Shown: positions 9,795 to 21,769 of the stretch, piece after piece
How positions within the stretch are numbered: position 1 is the first letter of the stretch
How the letters are laid out: each line of letters starts with the position of its first letter
From: Amphiura filiformis
Lineage: Eukaryota; Echinodermata; Ophiuroidea; Amphilepidida; Amphiuridae
Assembly: GCF_039555335.1 (NCBI RefSeq)
Contig: NC_092646.1
Span: forward strand, 18,438,029-18,502,028
DNA length: 64,000 nucleotides
Direction of reading: 5' to 3'
Notes under the pieces: generated by a model
Seen by the model: the letters and a program-made list of their open reading frames with translations, nothing else
What the model was told of the DNA's origin: nothing
The model's database searches: none
Made by a program: the position numbers and the translations under genes

Positions 9795-11945
9795 TCGTGT
9801 AAAAAATGAGCTAGCTTGAAATTCCCCTAGACAAGGAACTTACTGCCAATTACAAAACGAAAGAACAAAACAAATATAAACACACGTTTTAAGAGCAATT
9901 TTGCCAATGGAGTATTTATCATGATAATTATTGACAAAATACAATACAACGAAACGTCGCAACATTTATTGTACTCAAAATTGTTCCACATTGTAGCAAT
10001 AATAAGCATAAAGTTGAAAAAAAAACAAGAAAGAAGAAAAAGAATTAATGGCAAAAACAAAGAAAGTAAAGAGAAGTGAAGAAAGAAAGCCGAGCAAAAT
10101 TTATCATATATATTTCAAAGGGGACCGATTTGGCTTTGCTCTATTTATTTGGAAAATATACCATTTCAAATCACCGCTAATGAGGTCTTTAGTTTCATTA
10201 TCTTGAGCCTAATGGCGTATCTTGATATCTAATGGTATGTAATCAGAGCAGTATGCTTCTGGATAGTTTTAAGAGAATAATAATAACAATCATTAGTGGG
10301 TTATGTGTTATACTGGTGCACAGTGGTCTTCAACTCCCAGGTAGGCATGAGGGACGTATCTCCTACCGCACTCAGAACTCTAGCCACCGATACTCCCCAA
10401 GCCAACGTTTGTAATATACATGTTTCTTACTAACAACAACATGAATTTCATTCACCCCAAGCATAATGTCTCTACCTTGATTGCGAGTCTGCACGTCTGG
10501 TTACACGTCTGAATCTCTTTTATTTCTTTTGTTTCTGTCATTATGTACTTTTTCACACCCGTTTCTTTAATTTCCTCCCAATTTCTCTATAGTGTTCTTC
10601 TTTCTTTCCTTTTCACCCACGGTTCCTATATTATTTTGTCGGCCCAAATCCATTAACTTAAGTAGTATGTACAGACCGAAAAAAAATAAAGTACCAGTTT
10701 GCATTGTATTTCCAAGGGAACACGCAATATCTGCTTTATTTATAAATTACCAGCAAAATATTTGTCTCCCACATACAAAAAATATAAGTTATGTTGTGTA
10801 CTTTAGAAGATGCTACAGGTTGGTTTTAAAAGCTAATTCAAATTATAATACCTTTCTCCCAAGTAAAAAAGTAGTGTCAGTTTCAAATTAGCTGAATTAC
10901 CTAAGTACCCAATTTCAGTATTACCTAAAGAGCAAATTCTATCATAGAGCGAAAATAATAATATAATTATTATTATAATCATAATTATAATTATAATTAA
11001 TATGATGAACACAGGAATGACCAGCCCTAGGTCTATCCAAATAATTGACAGCACGCTAATTCCCACCCACCTCTGAAATTGAAATAAGATGTTTTGAAGC
11101 CCAAACAATAGCAACGGAGTATATACTCAAATATACTAGCATGGCATTCACTTCGTCGGACATCCGGGAATATTGTCCCCTTTGCACAAGCGCTCGCATA
11201 GCAACCAGCTCGAGGAAGGAGAACTGCACATGCGCACACTGGTTTTACAAGGCTTTGTTCCTTCTGTGACGTCAGCCCGACCAAGAGAATATGTCACACG
11301 TTACATGTATACCTTGACATTAATGCGTTAAATCTATGCGGCGTCTTTCAACGCGCCAGTATAAGAGCAGGAGGTTACACTTGGGTTGGATGTAGGTGTA
11401 GCCTATATCTCTCCAGTCGCATTAGCGAATCGCTAGCGGTAACCTAATCGCACAGAGCGTATACATAAACGTTCAAGTTCCGCTTGTCGGCAAATGCGTA
11501 AGAGCACTGACACCACTATCAAACACAAGGTAAATCGAAGTGTGTGTAATGGTATTTGATACACTTTTCCAGAAGCGGTAACAACTTTTTCTGTAACATT
11601 TTGGTAACAATTTTGCTTTTTATGATGACCTTGTAGAAGCAATTGAACTTCTCCACTTACAACGAAAACTTATATCCAAATTAAATCGAGTTATCGTTCT
11701 TAGCATTGACTTGCACACCATCTGCTTGACTTCGCCAAAACAAATCTCTTAAATCGGCATGACCAAACAGAGCACTATGCGCTTGCGAGATTTCATGCTT
11801 AGTAATAATTGATTGCCAGGCGAACTATAGGCTAAGCATGATACGGGATCATACATGATTGCAGATTTACCGTTGTAAATTACGTGGATTTCTCTAGACT
11901 ATTTTATTTTAATAAATTGCCCTGTGCTCCCAAGAGAATTTTGAC
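9795..11945. other. intergenic, AT microsatellite and a CRE-like site
   Basis: No gene is supported; the open frames here are short and carry no domains. An (AATTAT)-type simple repeat lies at about 10961-11005. A slightly more GC-rich stretch (11130-11450) contains the palindromic cAMP-response element core TGACGTCA at 11267-11274. This could be a distal promoter or enhancer, but nothing downstream confirms it. Confidence 0.4.
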
Positions 11946-11950
11946 AAGTA

Positions 11951-12194
11951 TACACCAATCCGACTTCGCCATTACTGCGGTGTCCCCGATGTAAATCTGC
12001 GGTGTCCCGAGATCGGGGGTTCCATCCATTATTTATTGTGTGCTATACAGAATTGTACCCGGGAATTGTACACAACAGTAATTTTCAATACACAATCATG
12101 AGTATTGAATTACGAATTAAATCTCCCGCTCTGGTACATCTGTGTGTCCGTCAATAAAGGGCCAAATACAGTCAACGCTTCTCGGATTGGTGTA
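11951..12194. mobile_element. 244 bp MITE with TA flanks, copy 1
   Basis: The ends are TACACCAATCCGA and TCGGATTGGTGTA, a perfect 13 bp inverted repeat, with TA dinucleotides outside both. A second, closely similar 244 bp copy lies at 33841-34084 inside unit 3 of the array. Equal length, perfect termini and TA flanks suit a Tc1/mariner-type non-autonomous element. Internal words such as GTGTCCCGAGATCGGGG and CGGGAATTGTACACAA are shared by both copies. Confidence 0.85.
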
Positions 12195-12302
12195 TAGAGA
12201 AATTGAGACGCTGACACATAAATACATTTTGATCGCAAAACTGCCCAAATCTGTGTCCAAAAAGTTTTGACCACATTTCCACCATAGAACACCGTTGACA
12301 CC

Positions 12303-12687
12303 CAGAGGATGATTTAAGGAAGCCCCATCATGCACTGCAAACGTGTTATCACCAGAGTTTCAACTGCCACTTTACTTTTCAAATCCCATTGAATTCTGTG
12401 CAAAAGACGTTGTTTAAGAATTGTGCGTGTGTCATTATTAGTTGGTCGATTTCAGATCTAAAGTGATGTATGCATGAAGGATAATTCACACCTTCTGTAG
12501 GAAACATAAAATGTGAAATCGACCAGCATTGTGAATCCGTTTTTATTGTAAATATATCAGTCCAAATTCAAATTTAACCATGGCCGCCAATGCAGTGTGC
12601 GAGCAGTCGTGTCATGTTCACTCACACAGCTGTGCTAACCGCAAATCAACACAGTGGCGTGGTGGGAAGTGCTTAAATCATCCTCTG
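12303..12687. mobile_element. 385 bp MITE with 9-bp target duplication
   Basis: Inverted ends read CAGAGGATGATTTAAG and CTTAAATCATCCTCTG, a perfect 16 bp match. Both sides are flanked by the identical 9-mer GTTGACACC (12294-12302 and 12688-12696). A 9-bp duplication is typical of Mutator-like elements, while the CAGAGG start is more like hAT, so the superfamily is unsettled. No transposase is encoded. Confidence 0.9.
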
Positions 12688-13077
12688 GTTGACACCAAAT
12701 CTTCTGTGTTTCCGTAAGTAGGCGTGGCTTCTAAATGGAAACATCTAGAATCGTTTAGTTAAAAACACCGAGTGTAACATTCAACCTGGTCGGCGCATGG
12801 TGGTGTGACTGACTGACTTGGGGAAAAACAAAAGTTCGTTCCAGACCATTTAATATACTTACATTACTGTAATGAATATCGTCAATGTTTCTTTTGTAAT
12901 AATACACATATTTTATGAACAGTGCAGAGTTACAAAACTGACTATGAGTATGACGGAAGAGAAGCAATTCTGCCGTCGGAACTCGAAAGGTTAAGATGGA
13001 GCATCTATAACACAATACAGCAGTTGACACTGTCTTTTGATTTAGGCGTTATTATTAAGAAATACTGTAAATGGTAA

Positions 13078-13196
13078 TGTAGTATTCTTTACACCCAAAT
13101 ACTGTATCCAAAGCAGTAGAAATGTAAATAATGGGCCCAATATTTAAATGTTTTAACTGCTAAGGACACATTATTTGGGTGCAAAAGATAATGCTA
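13078..13196. mobile_element. about 120 bp inverted-repeat element
   Basis: Imperfect palindrome centred on GGGCCC near 13134. The left arm contains TTTACACCCAAATACTGTA and the right arm ATTATTTGGGTGCAAAA. It is small enough to be a MITE or a hairpin RNA precursor; no target duplication was determined. Confidence 0.6.
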
Positions 13197-13199
13197 TAC

Positions 13200-14280
13200 G
13201 CCTTCTGTCTAATATATTAACTGCCTCAATGCTGTTGAAAAGTTCTCCGAATTATTCCACTTGTCATGGCGATCCAGAAATAGTAATAATTCGAAATCGC
13301 CATAGATTTGTTACAACAAGAGAAATACAATAAATGCAATAAATGGCAGTGAAGTGTAAGTATTCACCAAATTAAAGACGTCATTTTATATTTCAAAAAT
13401 AATTAATTTCTATTATTTATATAAATACCTTTTTGCACTCGCCAATATTAACTGCTATTATTGTGAAGCAAAGCAACATAATTATTAAGAATGGCCGCGT
13501 TTCTCATATTGAACCAATAATGTTATAGCACAATTTGTGACAATAATAACGTGTCAAGGTCAATAACTCGCCCGTCCCAAGTAATAAGGATGTATCTGTT
13601 TTGTATCACATTGTCTATTTTTGGGAGGACTACAGTGTGATCAGCTCGTTTAGGCTTTTACCACTACGCCAAAAAAGTAGACCCACGTTAAAGAGTGAAA
13701 CAGTTGACCTATCTGGTCTATATTGTGCGTGTTAAAAAATAGACAATTACGATTAGGACTTGAATGAATAAATTGTGATGCTTCTGGCGCGATGCCCCAA
13801 GACAATTCTCGAAATTTGATATATAGATATCAATCTGGAATGTTATAAGGCCCGCCGATTACGAGCTGATCAAACTATAGACCAATTATTTGTGTTTACT
13901 TTGTGTCCATACTGTAGGACTACAATACAGTCCGCAAGTATTACATTTCTCTCAGGATAATTTTCGTATTATTTTTACCTATAAAAGCTACACAATTTAC
14001 ATATTTTAGGATCACATTTCCTCACATACGCGTGCATGATATTTCAGCTGATCACGACGGAAGATATTTTGTTTTCTCTCGTGGATATGCTGAGACAATA
14101 ATATATAAAGGTGTGGAGCTGAGTCAGAGGATATAGAGCATTGTAATTATACACAATATCAAAGACAATAAGGAAAGTAGACGATCTACCCAAATGCTAA
14201 TTAAAGTACAGATATTGTAAAGGCTGCTAGTCTTTATTAACACTAAAATATATTTCGGTAACTTTTTAGGATTTTAGATA
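13200..14280. other. intergenic, nothing recognised
   Basis: AT-rich, stop-dense sequence. No coding region, RNA gene or strong repeat is seen. Confidence 0.5.
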
Positions 14281-14603
14281 AAATAATTCAAACATTTTGC
14301 TAGGCAAATCCAATGAAAAAGTAACTCACTACTTTAGTCTTTCGCCCACGGCTTGATCACAAGTGACTCGGTCCAGTGCTTTTCTCGCGAAACGCCTTGT
14401 TGGCATTTCCCTGAAATGATGATATGTTTTGAACAGTGGATCAAATCAAAAGCATAATCACTTCCGGGAAATACCAACAAGGCGTTTAGCGGGAAAAGCA
14501 GTGGACCAAGTCACTTGTGATCAAGCCGTCAGACCCGATGGCGAAAGCTAAAGTAGTAAGTTGCTTTTTCATTGGATTTGCCTAGCAAAATGTTTGAATT
14601 ATT
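14281..14603. mobile_element. fold-back element, arms about 130-145 bp
   Basis: The left arm contains AATTCAAACATTTTGCTAGG, TTGATCACAAGTGACT and AACGCCTTGTTGG. The right arm returns CCAACAAGGCGTT, AGTCACTTGTGATCAA and CCTAGCAAAATGTTTGAATT. The loop (about 14415-14460) is short. The arms are very similar, so insertion was probably recent. No protein is encoded. Confidence 0.85.
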
Positions 14604-15408
14604 CGGTTTTTTATGTTTATGCCAAAGGAGGATCAATCAAAAAGTTTTGCCTCAACTCACATACCTTTGATTTGGCAATTTGGGAAGACTCGTAATATTT
14701 CCCCATGATTATAAAAATAGGTCTTACCTAACGTTTCTTGTAAAAGTAAGTGAACATTATTGTGTAGACACTGTAATGTAACAAACGATGCTCTTGTGGG
14801 AATATTTGCTTAAAGAGACCAATGTTGTCTATAGGCAGCCAATAGGCTTCTTGCATTCGACCGCGAGCATAAACCTATTATTTCAAATTAATTAAATACA
14901 TCTTTGGGGCTTAGTTAGGTTTGAACTATTGAACCTTTGCAGTCATATTTATCCTTAATTCATTAACTATTAATCACAATAGTCATAAAAGAAGCTTTTA
15001 ATTTCGAGTTAAAAGTGGGAACACACTGCCAACGCCGAAGTGTTTGTTTTGCGGCTCTTTCCGCAGATTCAATAGCTTTCAATCATTTCATGTCCTTCAT
15101 TATGCGTTCATTTTTCTTGTCCTTTTTCTGCTCATCTCTTTTGTGTTTAATCTTGTAGCTTATAGTATTTACACTTGCCTCTTTCCTTGTTCCTTACGTT
15201 CCATTTATTTCCATTTTAAATGTGGATAATTCGATTTAAATGCCTCATACCCCCCATTTTCCCCCGGAATTAAAATTTTGGCTCCGGAAGAAAGATTAAT
15301 TGTTTCTCATAAATCCAGTAATATTTGAAGTCCGAGATAGGGTTTCGTAAGATTTTATAGCACAAAAAGATGGTAGTTTCCTTCCTCGTGGTCGTATATC
15401 ACCCGTAT

Positions 15409-15612
15409 TCAGTGGCGTACCGCGGCCGCTCCTACCCAGGGGCTACAGAAAAGGTCAATTTCGCCGCCCCTGTATCAAAGCCCGAAAAGGTTATAGTTTT
15501 TTTCATAATTTGTCCGCCCTTTTTTCTTCAACAATTCTTTGCCGCTCGTTTTCCTCCCGCCGCCCCTTCGTTTTTTCCGCCCCTGCTTTTACCCCGGGGG
15601 ACTCAATACCCA
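15409..15612 (-). repeat. GC-rich CCGCCCCT-type dispersed repeat
   Basis: A GC island in AT-rich surroundings containing GGCGTACCGCGG, GCCGCCCCTG, CCGCCGCCCCTTCG and CCCCTGCTTTTACCCCGGGG. The same words occur, inverted, at 60950-61070, so this belongs to a dispersed repeat family. The overlapping proline-rich open frames (15370-15740) reflect base composition and are not supported as genes. Confidence 0.6.
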
Positions 15613-15619
15613 AAGGCTC

Positions 15620-17300
15620 TTCTCCATACTCGCATGGTATTGTTAATAATTTGACTCAAACTTGGAATCAGATTGTTTTTGTGATAGTCCTCCATATAAT
15701 GAAAACATCTAATGAAGAAATCAGGACCTCCTACCTTTAAGGTTAAGCTATATCACCATTGCTAGCTTATGCGATGAACTGTGTTGACACCTGGGCGCTA
15801 TCAGACATTTATCCAATTGTACTTATAGGTCTTTTTTCAAGATCTATGATATGACACTTGTTACAATTATTTTCACTTGAAAATGCCCTAGCTTACCTGG
15901 ATTGAACAAAAATCCATCTTATTGATTCCATCTGGTGAAAGCAATATAAAGATACGGAAGCTAAAATGAGGCCAAATAATATAAAGCCATAACCGTAGGC
16001 ATAGAGAAGACGTGACCATCATGTTATTTGTGATCAGGTGATCAGGAATTGTCACCTTTCAACGATCAGTATAGGTATTTGATAGGTGCCCATCGGCCGT
16101 TGGCTACAGAGTCGCAGACAGTCGATGAATTGCTACTATCCTTCCTGCTATTATATGTATTTCTGGCTAATATTAAAGGGAGAGGTGAAGAAGGTGATGC
16201 CTTTGTTGATGGGTTCTGCATCATTGTTGTCAGGGCACTCTTCACCTGGGGTCTCTTTCACTTCATTTTACCAAGTTTCGTAAGTCTCAAAATCATCGTA
16301 ACTTACGACGCATAATAAAATCCAATTCGCTAAAATGACTTACGATCGGTACCCATACGCATGATAAGGGAACAAACAAAAATACCGATGACGTTCTATA
16401 AACGATACTGGGAAGGGTGGGGGGGGGCAAATACTCAATTGCAGTCAGGATTACGTTTCTTGGAGGGATTAAGGGGTCAGTCGCGAAACGAACAAGTTTC
16501 GTTTATCGATCTATTGAGTTGTTCCATAATAGGGATTTCAAACTATAGGGGCTCTTCATAAAGTTTCGAGCAGTGACAGTGTATTCATAACTTCCGAACC
16601 CAGCTACGAAAGGTTAAAAGTTTAGTGAAATCTCCATATCTGGAAATTCATTATTTTCGTAAAGCTAGATATAAAGATATTAATAACTATAGTTAATAGA
16701 TCCCGTGGTACTTTGTTTCTGTGAAAAATCTGTGATTAATTAAATCAAGCCAGAAATGCCAAGAAAGGCATACATCCTATCAATCAGCCTGAAATCAGCA
16801 CAGGCGCATTACACTATTTATGGTCGGACCAATTTGAGGGAATTATTCTGGTACACGCAAACTGGTGGTGTGAACTCTTCCATCGGACATCAGGTTAATG
16901 ATATTTACTCCTTATTCTATTCAGAGAAGTAGCTTTCACAATAAAAGCGTGTCCAATTACGTCAATTCAATTGGGTTTTATTTTACATATATGTTATGGA
17001 TATCTTAACGAACACTTTCAGAATGAAAGAACCCTTCAAGATTCAAAGATTTTATTGCAATGGTCAAGAGTGATTAATTGCAGACCTAGGCATGGTAGAG
17101 TGCTGGTAAGAATATACCTTTGTTTGCACACTAATAAAATGTAATATGATACTTATGAAGTGGAAACCGAGCGGAAATTCTTAAAAAACGTTTGAGATTT
17201 TTTGTTTTTCTAAAGTGCTCTAAATGGATAACTTTGAAACATATAAATCCAAACACTAAAAATTATATCCTGCAAGAAAGCATAAAACAGAATCTCGCAA
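15620..17300. other. intergenic, nothing recognised
   Basis: Includes a G-run at about 16420-16429 and short open frames (16049-16561) without recognisable domains. I see no gene or clear repeat. Confidence 0.45.
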
Positions 17301-17304
17301 CTAT

Positions 17305-17530
17305 ATTGATTGGGAATCCACAAAGGTTTTAGCCAAGGATGATAGAGAGTATAGCTGGAGGTCAACCAGATCAAGACGAATTGCCAGGACTAAATCGTGA
17401 TCAAGGACTGGAATTGCTATCCTTATACAACGTCCTCATTCAAACAAAATTCGCCAATAGTCAAGTGGCAAGTCCATCACAACATCTTGGGACTTACTTC
17501 TTCTGATGAAGATGTGTGACACATCGAAAA
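17305..17530 (+). pseudogene. Penelope-like element C-terminal remnant
   Basis: One frame reads YIDWESTKVLAKDDREYSWR and continues to RRIARTKS. After a frameshift a second frame reads NRDQGLELLSLYNVLI. Together they resemble the end of Penelope-type polyproteins (IDWxxAKVLxxExxxxxRxxxE, then NRDxGxYxLSxxY). Downstream is CTGATGAAGATGTG...CATCGAAA, a tail commonly seen after such elements. The copy is truncated and frameshifted. The assignment rests on motif memory, not a search. Confidence 0.5.
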
Positions 17531-17534
17531 TTCA

Positions 17535-18125
17535 AGGTTAGTTGAATTAGTTCTGCTGAAAATCATTTTAAACTGGTTAAATTGTTTATTACCAACACGT
17601 ATGAGCTTACATTCGAGTTATAAGAATGAGCAAATTCAATTTCATATTTCCTGTCACTCATCCACGTCAAGTGTGTAATTTGCTGAAGCTTTCATTCTTG
17701 TTTAATAAGTGGAACTTATTCTGGGCAAGTTGAACGAATTATCTGTACACAAATTATACCGACCTTTATCTTAAGCACGTTCCTATTGTCTACTTATGTC
17801 AAAATATTTATAGAATACAATCATGTTCTAAGTTGTGATCACTTAAAGTTTGTCTATTGCACAATGCTTAAGAATATGCTTTAATGAAATTCATTTGATA
17901 ATGAACAATGAAATAGTCACTTCGTCCCCTGCCATAACATAACAAGGGAAATTTCTTTACTATATATTAGTGCGACAGAATAAAGTCGAGGAAATTATCT
18001 CAATTTACACAGATGAAATACCAAGGGCTGTTACGCATATTCAAAATGTGTTATTAAGTTATCAAAACCAGGTCGTGCATAGGAGATGGTAATAGTATAG
18101 AGATGAGCTATTCAAGTTGAAATTC
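17535..18125. other. intergenic, nothing recognised
   Basis: No coding or repeat structure was detected by eye. Confidence 0.45.
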
Positions 18126-18127
18126 AT

Positions 18128-18240
18128 GGAAAGACATTAATCCTCCACACAGGGAGTGTGATATTTAAATGTGGTTACATGAATGGGTGACTTCATTTGA
18201 AATGTACATCCCCTGTGTGAGAGATTATCACGTCTTTCAC
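18128..18240. mobile_element. about 113 bp MITE-like inverted repeat
   Basis: Imperfect inverted ends: GGAAAGACATTAATCCTCCA at the left against GTCTTTC at the right, with inner words CACACAGGG / CCCCTGTGTG and ATTTAAATG / CATTTGAAAT. Related words (CTCTCACACAAGGGTGTA) recur at about 19360-19380. Confidence 0.55.
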
Positions 18241-18677
18241 ATAGGCTTTGTCAGCGCGATTTAGGGGGACACGAGCAGTGAGTCACAAACCGCGATGTCC
18301 CCACGAATAGCGAGCGGAGCAAGTTCCAAGAGTGTGTGGTTCCCAATAGTTTATCTCCCTAAGTATGGGTAATATAGGTACACGATCTCTAACACAGACT
18401 ATTTCCACAGAGCGTGTTTGGTATTCAACTGGAACATGTGGAATAACCCAATGGCGCCAGAGTTGTTCACATCTGATACAAGTTTCATACAACCACTTAT
18501 ACGAGGCGCATTTTCAATTCTGTATGTCAGTATCATTTACTTATCTGGCCAGTTCAACAAGTAGTCACATTTTAAAAACAATGAGTAAATACTTGAGGTA
18601 ACAGCATATTTTATTATAACCACTTCAATAACCTCATTACTCTATATACTTGATTTGACGAGTGTTAAAAGAACGGT

Positions 18678-18972
18678 ATGGAGAGACAAATGCTACATCA
18701 AACCATACGTGACAAAGTAAAGAATGTTGCAATAAGGGACAAAACAAATGCCAAAGATAGCATTGAAAGGATCAAAGAGGCAAAGTGGAGAAGGGTGTGT
18801 CACATAGCTCATAGAGAGGACAACAGATGGACAAAGAGGTTAGAAGGGAAAGACAAAAACGAAGATGGAGTGATGATCTTTCATCCTATTTGGGTACAAC
18901 CTGGGCAAGAGAAGCACAGAACAGATGTAAATGGAAGCTACTTAAGGAGGGCTACATCCGACAGTGAGTGAC
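18678..18972 (+). pseudogene. LINE reverse-transcriptase C-terminal fragment, frameshifted
   Basis: The first frame reads MERQMLHQTIRDKVKN, then IERIKEAKWRRVCHIAHR, then NRWTKRL. This matches the family pattern ERxMLxxxxRDxxxN...RIxxxKWxxxGHIARRxDxRWTKR. A frameshift near 18845 moves homology to another frame reading RRWSDDLSSYLGTTWA, then EGYIRQ and a stop, which is the usual polymerase C-terminus (RRWxDDLxxxxGxxWxRxAQxR). It is a 5'-truncated remnant with one clear indel and otherwise well preserved. Confidence 0.75.
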
Positions 18973-19318
18973 ACAGCCTGTGAGTGTGAGAAAAGAACGG
19001 TAGTTTAACTGCAAACGTTACCGAATCTTATAAGGTGTTTGACCAGATTAACAACGTCATGGATATGTTTCGCTTAGGCAACATAAACAGCCAAAACGTG
19101 GTAGAGTGGTGGTTACCACACGGATACACAATTTTACTAGAATGCTAACCGCTGGAGCAATTTAACTCAATACTTGGAATAAGAATGGTGGGAAGATACG
19201 TCTTAATGTGAGTCAGGAAACTCAATGTATTACGATCGGACCACAATCTGGTCACACGCCATTTACGGTGATAGCATGTGTGGAAGCATAGTATCCGTAA
19301 CGTAATTAATGGGTTATT

Positions 19319-19409
19319 CCAGGTTAAATCCATACACCCTATGAAAGAAAAGACCTTATTCTCTCACACAAGGGTGTATATTTAAAATGGAATTGATATT
19401 ATAACCTGG
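19319..19409. mobile_element. about 90 bp inverted-repeat element
   Basis: Ends CCAGGTTAAATCCATACACC and GGGTGTATATTT...AACCTGG are mutually inverted. Its central words resemble the 18128-18240 element, so it may be a relative. Confidence 0.55.
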
Positions 19410-19521
19410 ATTGTGATGCAGTGCTTTCGCACGCGTTCGCGTCGCGTAGGATTGATTAATTTCTCGGGCGGGTTGACGCATTTATACTAGGTTCTGTTTT
19501 TTAACATTTCTCATGTATGAA

Positions 19522-19700
19522 ATAGGTTCATAAATGCGTTTTACTTGTTGCTCGAGAAATTGTACAAAATAACGCACTTGTACTGGGATGTTGATGCATA
19601 ATGCACTCCCCGGGGCTCGTGCATAAGATTCATATCTCAGTACGCGTGCATTATATTATACAATTTCACTACAACAAGTGACACGCATTTATTAACCTAT
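19522..19700. mobile_element. 179 bp fold-back with CCCCGGGG centre
   Basis: The ends are ATAGGTTCATAAATGCGT and CGCATTTATTAACCTAT, with inner matches ACTTGTTG / CAACAAGT, GAAATTGTA / TACAATTTC and TGCATAATGCACT near the SmaI-like centre. The arms are about 85 bp. It is a MITE or a hairpin-forming repeat. Confidence 0.7.
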
Positions 19701-19813
19701 AATTGGAACACATGTACACATTTATTTCATCTGTGTATTATTTTTACGACCTTTTTATAACATGTTTCCTTTAAATTTTCACACAATGCTTTAATAATAA
19801 CATTATTGCCTTG

Positions 19814-19850
19814 AACATGGAACATGGAACATAGAACATGGAACATGGAA
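19814..19850 (+). repeat. (GGAACAT)n short tandem repeat
   Basis: About five heptamer copies of GAACATG with one substitution (ATAGAACATG). Confidence 0.85.
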
Positions 19851-20631
19851 AGATAATAAATCCTAATGAAGTCCTAAAGCCACTAAAATTTAGTGCAAAA
19901 TTATGTTAGAAAAAGAAGGGCATGATTAAGTACAATGAATAAATGGAGAGCTAAAGAGGCGAAAAAAGCATTGTAATGTTAAAATTATGGTAGAAAAAAA
20001 AAATGGTATGATTAAAACCTGGAGCAATGAAATGAAAAAGCAAACCAAAACAAAGTCATGAGACCATTATACATTATAATGCCGTTGGCGTGTCTCAATT
20101 AATGGCACCATACGATCATAACGATATTGCCTTCAGTTAACAACCAATTCAAGACCTGAATCTTTTCAATAAATCGTTCTGCTTTTTAGAGAACAATTGT
20201 TTTATCAAATTATCATGCCGAAAGGCTGTCTACATTATATTGTGTTTTTATATATACTTTGCAGGACTAACGTGAACAAAATTCGAACACATTAAAGCGG
20301 GCTTTTGTTCAAAACACAAATCAATACGATTGGTGAAAGTTCCTGGAAATGTACGTGTGGAATAAAACTAATATGTTTTAAAGGAGTTTTAGGAGTATTA
20401 ATTTTTTGTCCATTTATAATAATCTATTTGGAGACGCCCTTTCAATATACAAATGCGACTCAAGTTTTGCATCATTATTAATTCTGTAATGTGCAAAAAA
20501 CGTGCCGATGGGTATCATAAAATGAGATATTCTTGGCACTGCGTGCTTTGAAATAATGTGGTCGTGACAAAGTACTCATGTTTAAAGCAATTTCATAAAT
20601 TAAGCCATACACAATGATCTCATATGTGACC

Positions 20632-21220
20632 GTACAGTACGAATGAGCCGTAAATTCCCTAAATTGTATTCTGAGTTACAGTGTAAAATGTGTACGAAGG
20701 TCGTATTCATCGGTAACTTAAGCTGGCGCGACATCTATCTTATTTTGATAGTCAAACACCAATCAATAATCCTATTGTTGAAGTGGATAATAAGCTTCTA
20801 CCTTAGATGGCTATAGAAATTTTAATAGCTCTGGTCTTTGTTTGCTTTGGCTAAATCCTGTTCAAGTGGTGGGATACCAGGCATTGTATTTTGTATAGGT
20901 ATGCATAACCAACAATTAACAATGAGAGAACTTTCTTAAACCTCGTTGACTTGGGGATGATTTGAAATGACCGCCAATTATGACTGTTTGATATTTATTG
21001 CCAGCAATGTGGAAAAAGTGGCACATGTAGAAACGAAAAAAGCTATAATTTTGCTGAAGGAGCAAAGTTTAACAAACCATAATCCCGCTTCTGGATATCG
21101 TTTGAAGTCAAATGATATACCATGTTAAAGCTTATGATGTATATTTATTTTCTAAACACGAAATAAAACAAAATTGACCGGGGAGGAATTTACGGCTCAT
21201 TCGCCGTGAAAGGTCACATA
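20632..21220. mobile_element. about 590 bp element with about 38 bp TIRs
   Basis: The left end reads ATATGTGACCGTACAGTACG followed by AATGAGCCGTAAATTCC. The right end is GGAATTTACGGCTCATTCG followed by ACGGTCACATA-like bases (GTGAAAGGTCACATA). The interior has no reading frame of note. It is a non-autonomous DNA transposon; the target duplication is probably within TA-rich flanks and was not resolved. Confidence 0.7.
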
Positions 21221-21696
21221 TTATTATTATGTTACTTTCAATAAAAAAATACTTATCTGGCGAATGTATTTAGAAATATTCATCATTTGCCATTAATCCC
21301 GGTTTTAATATTACTCTTACTATTATTTTTGACACGTGTCTCATCAATCAAATCAACATAGTAGCTCTCAACCTATGCAACGTATGCAACAATCATATCC
21401 AATCTTTAATAAAGGGTTAAAAATAACCACCCCCTAAAATTACAAAAGATTTCTTTGCATAATTTGACATACATTTTAAAAACCTGTCAATAAAGCAATT
21501 GCTTTTATACCCTCCTAAAGTTCTTTCATCTCAAAATCTATTTTTTTGGCCAAAAATAATCACATTTTCCATAAATGATGCTTTCAACACCCTCTATACA
21601 TGTTATGTACAAAAACATTCTCAATATCAATGTTTTGATTGATTTATGTATTCATAGTTTATGAGTTAAAATGCATTAATCCAGTACCAGATCGAA

Positions 21697-21765
21697 TGGC
21701 ATAACGGACCACTCATTTGTCTTTCATCCTCTTGATAGCTGTTGGTCCTGGTTCGAACCAGACGG
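21697..21765 (+). ncRNA. tRNA-like pol III head, probable SINE or pseudogene
   Basis: An A-box TGGCATAACGG (21697-21707) and a B-box GGTTCGAACC (21750-21759, inside the perfect T-arm CTGG/CCAG) are about 43 bp apart, the spacing of an internal RNA polymerase III promoter. The acceptor stem does not pair convincingly, so I read it as a tRNA-derived relic. Confidence 0.45.
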
Positions 21766-21769
21766 TGAA

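Noticed and set aside
15370..15740. Two overlapping proline/phenylalanine-rich frames
   Set aside because: They follow from the GC-rich CCGCCCCT repeat, which also occurs inverted in an intron at 60.95 kb.
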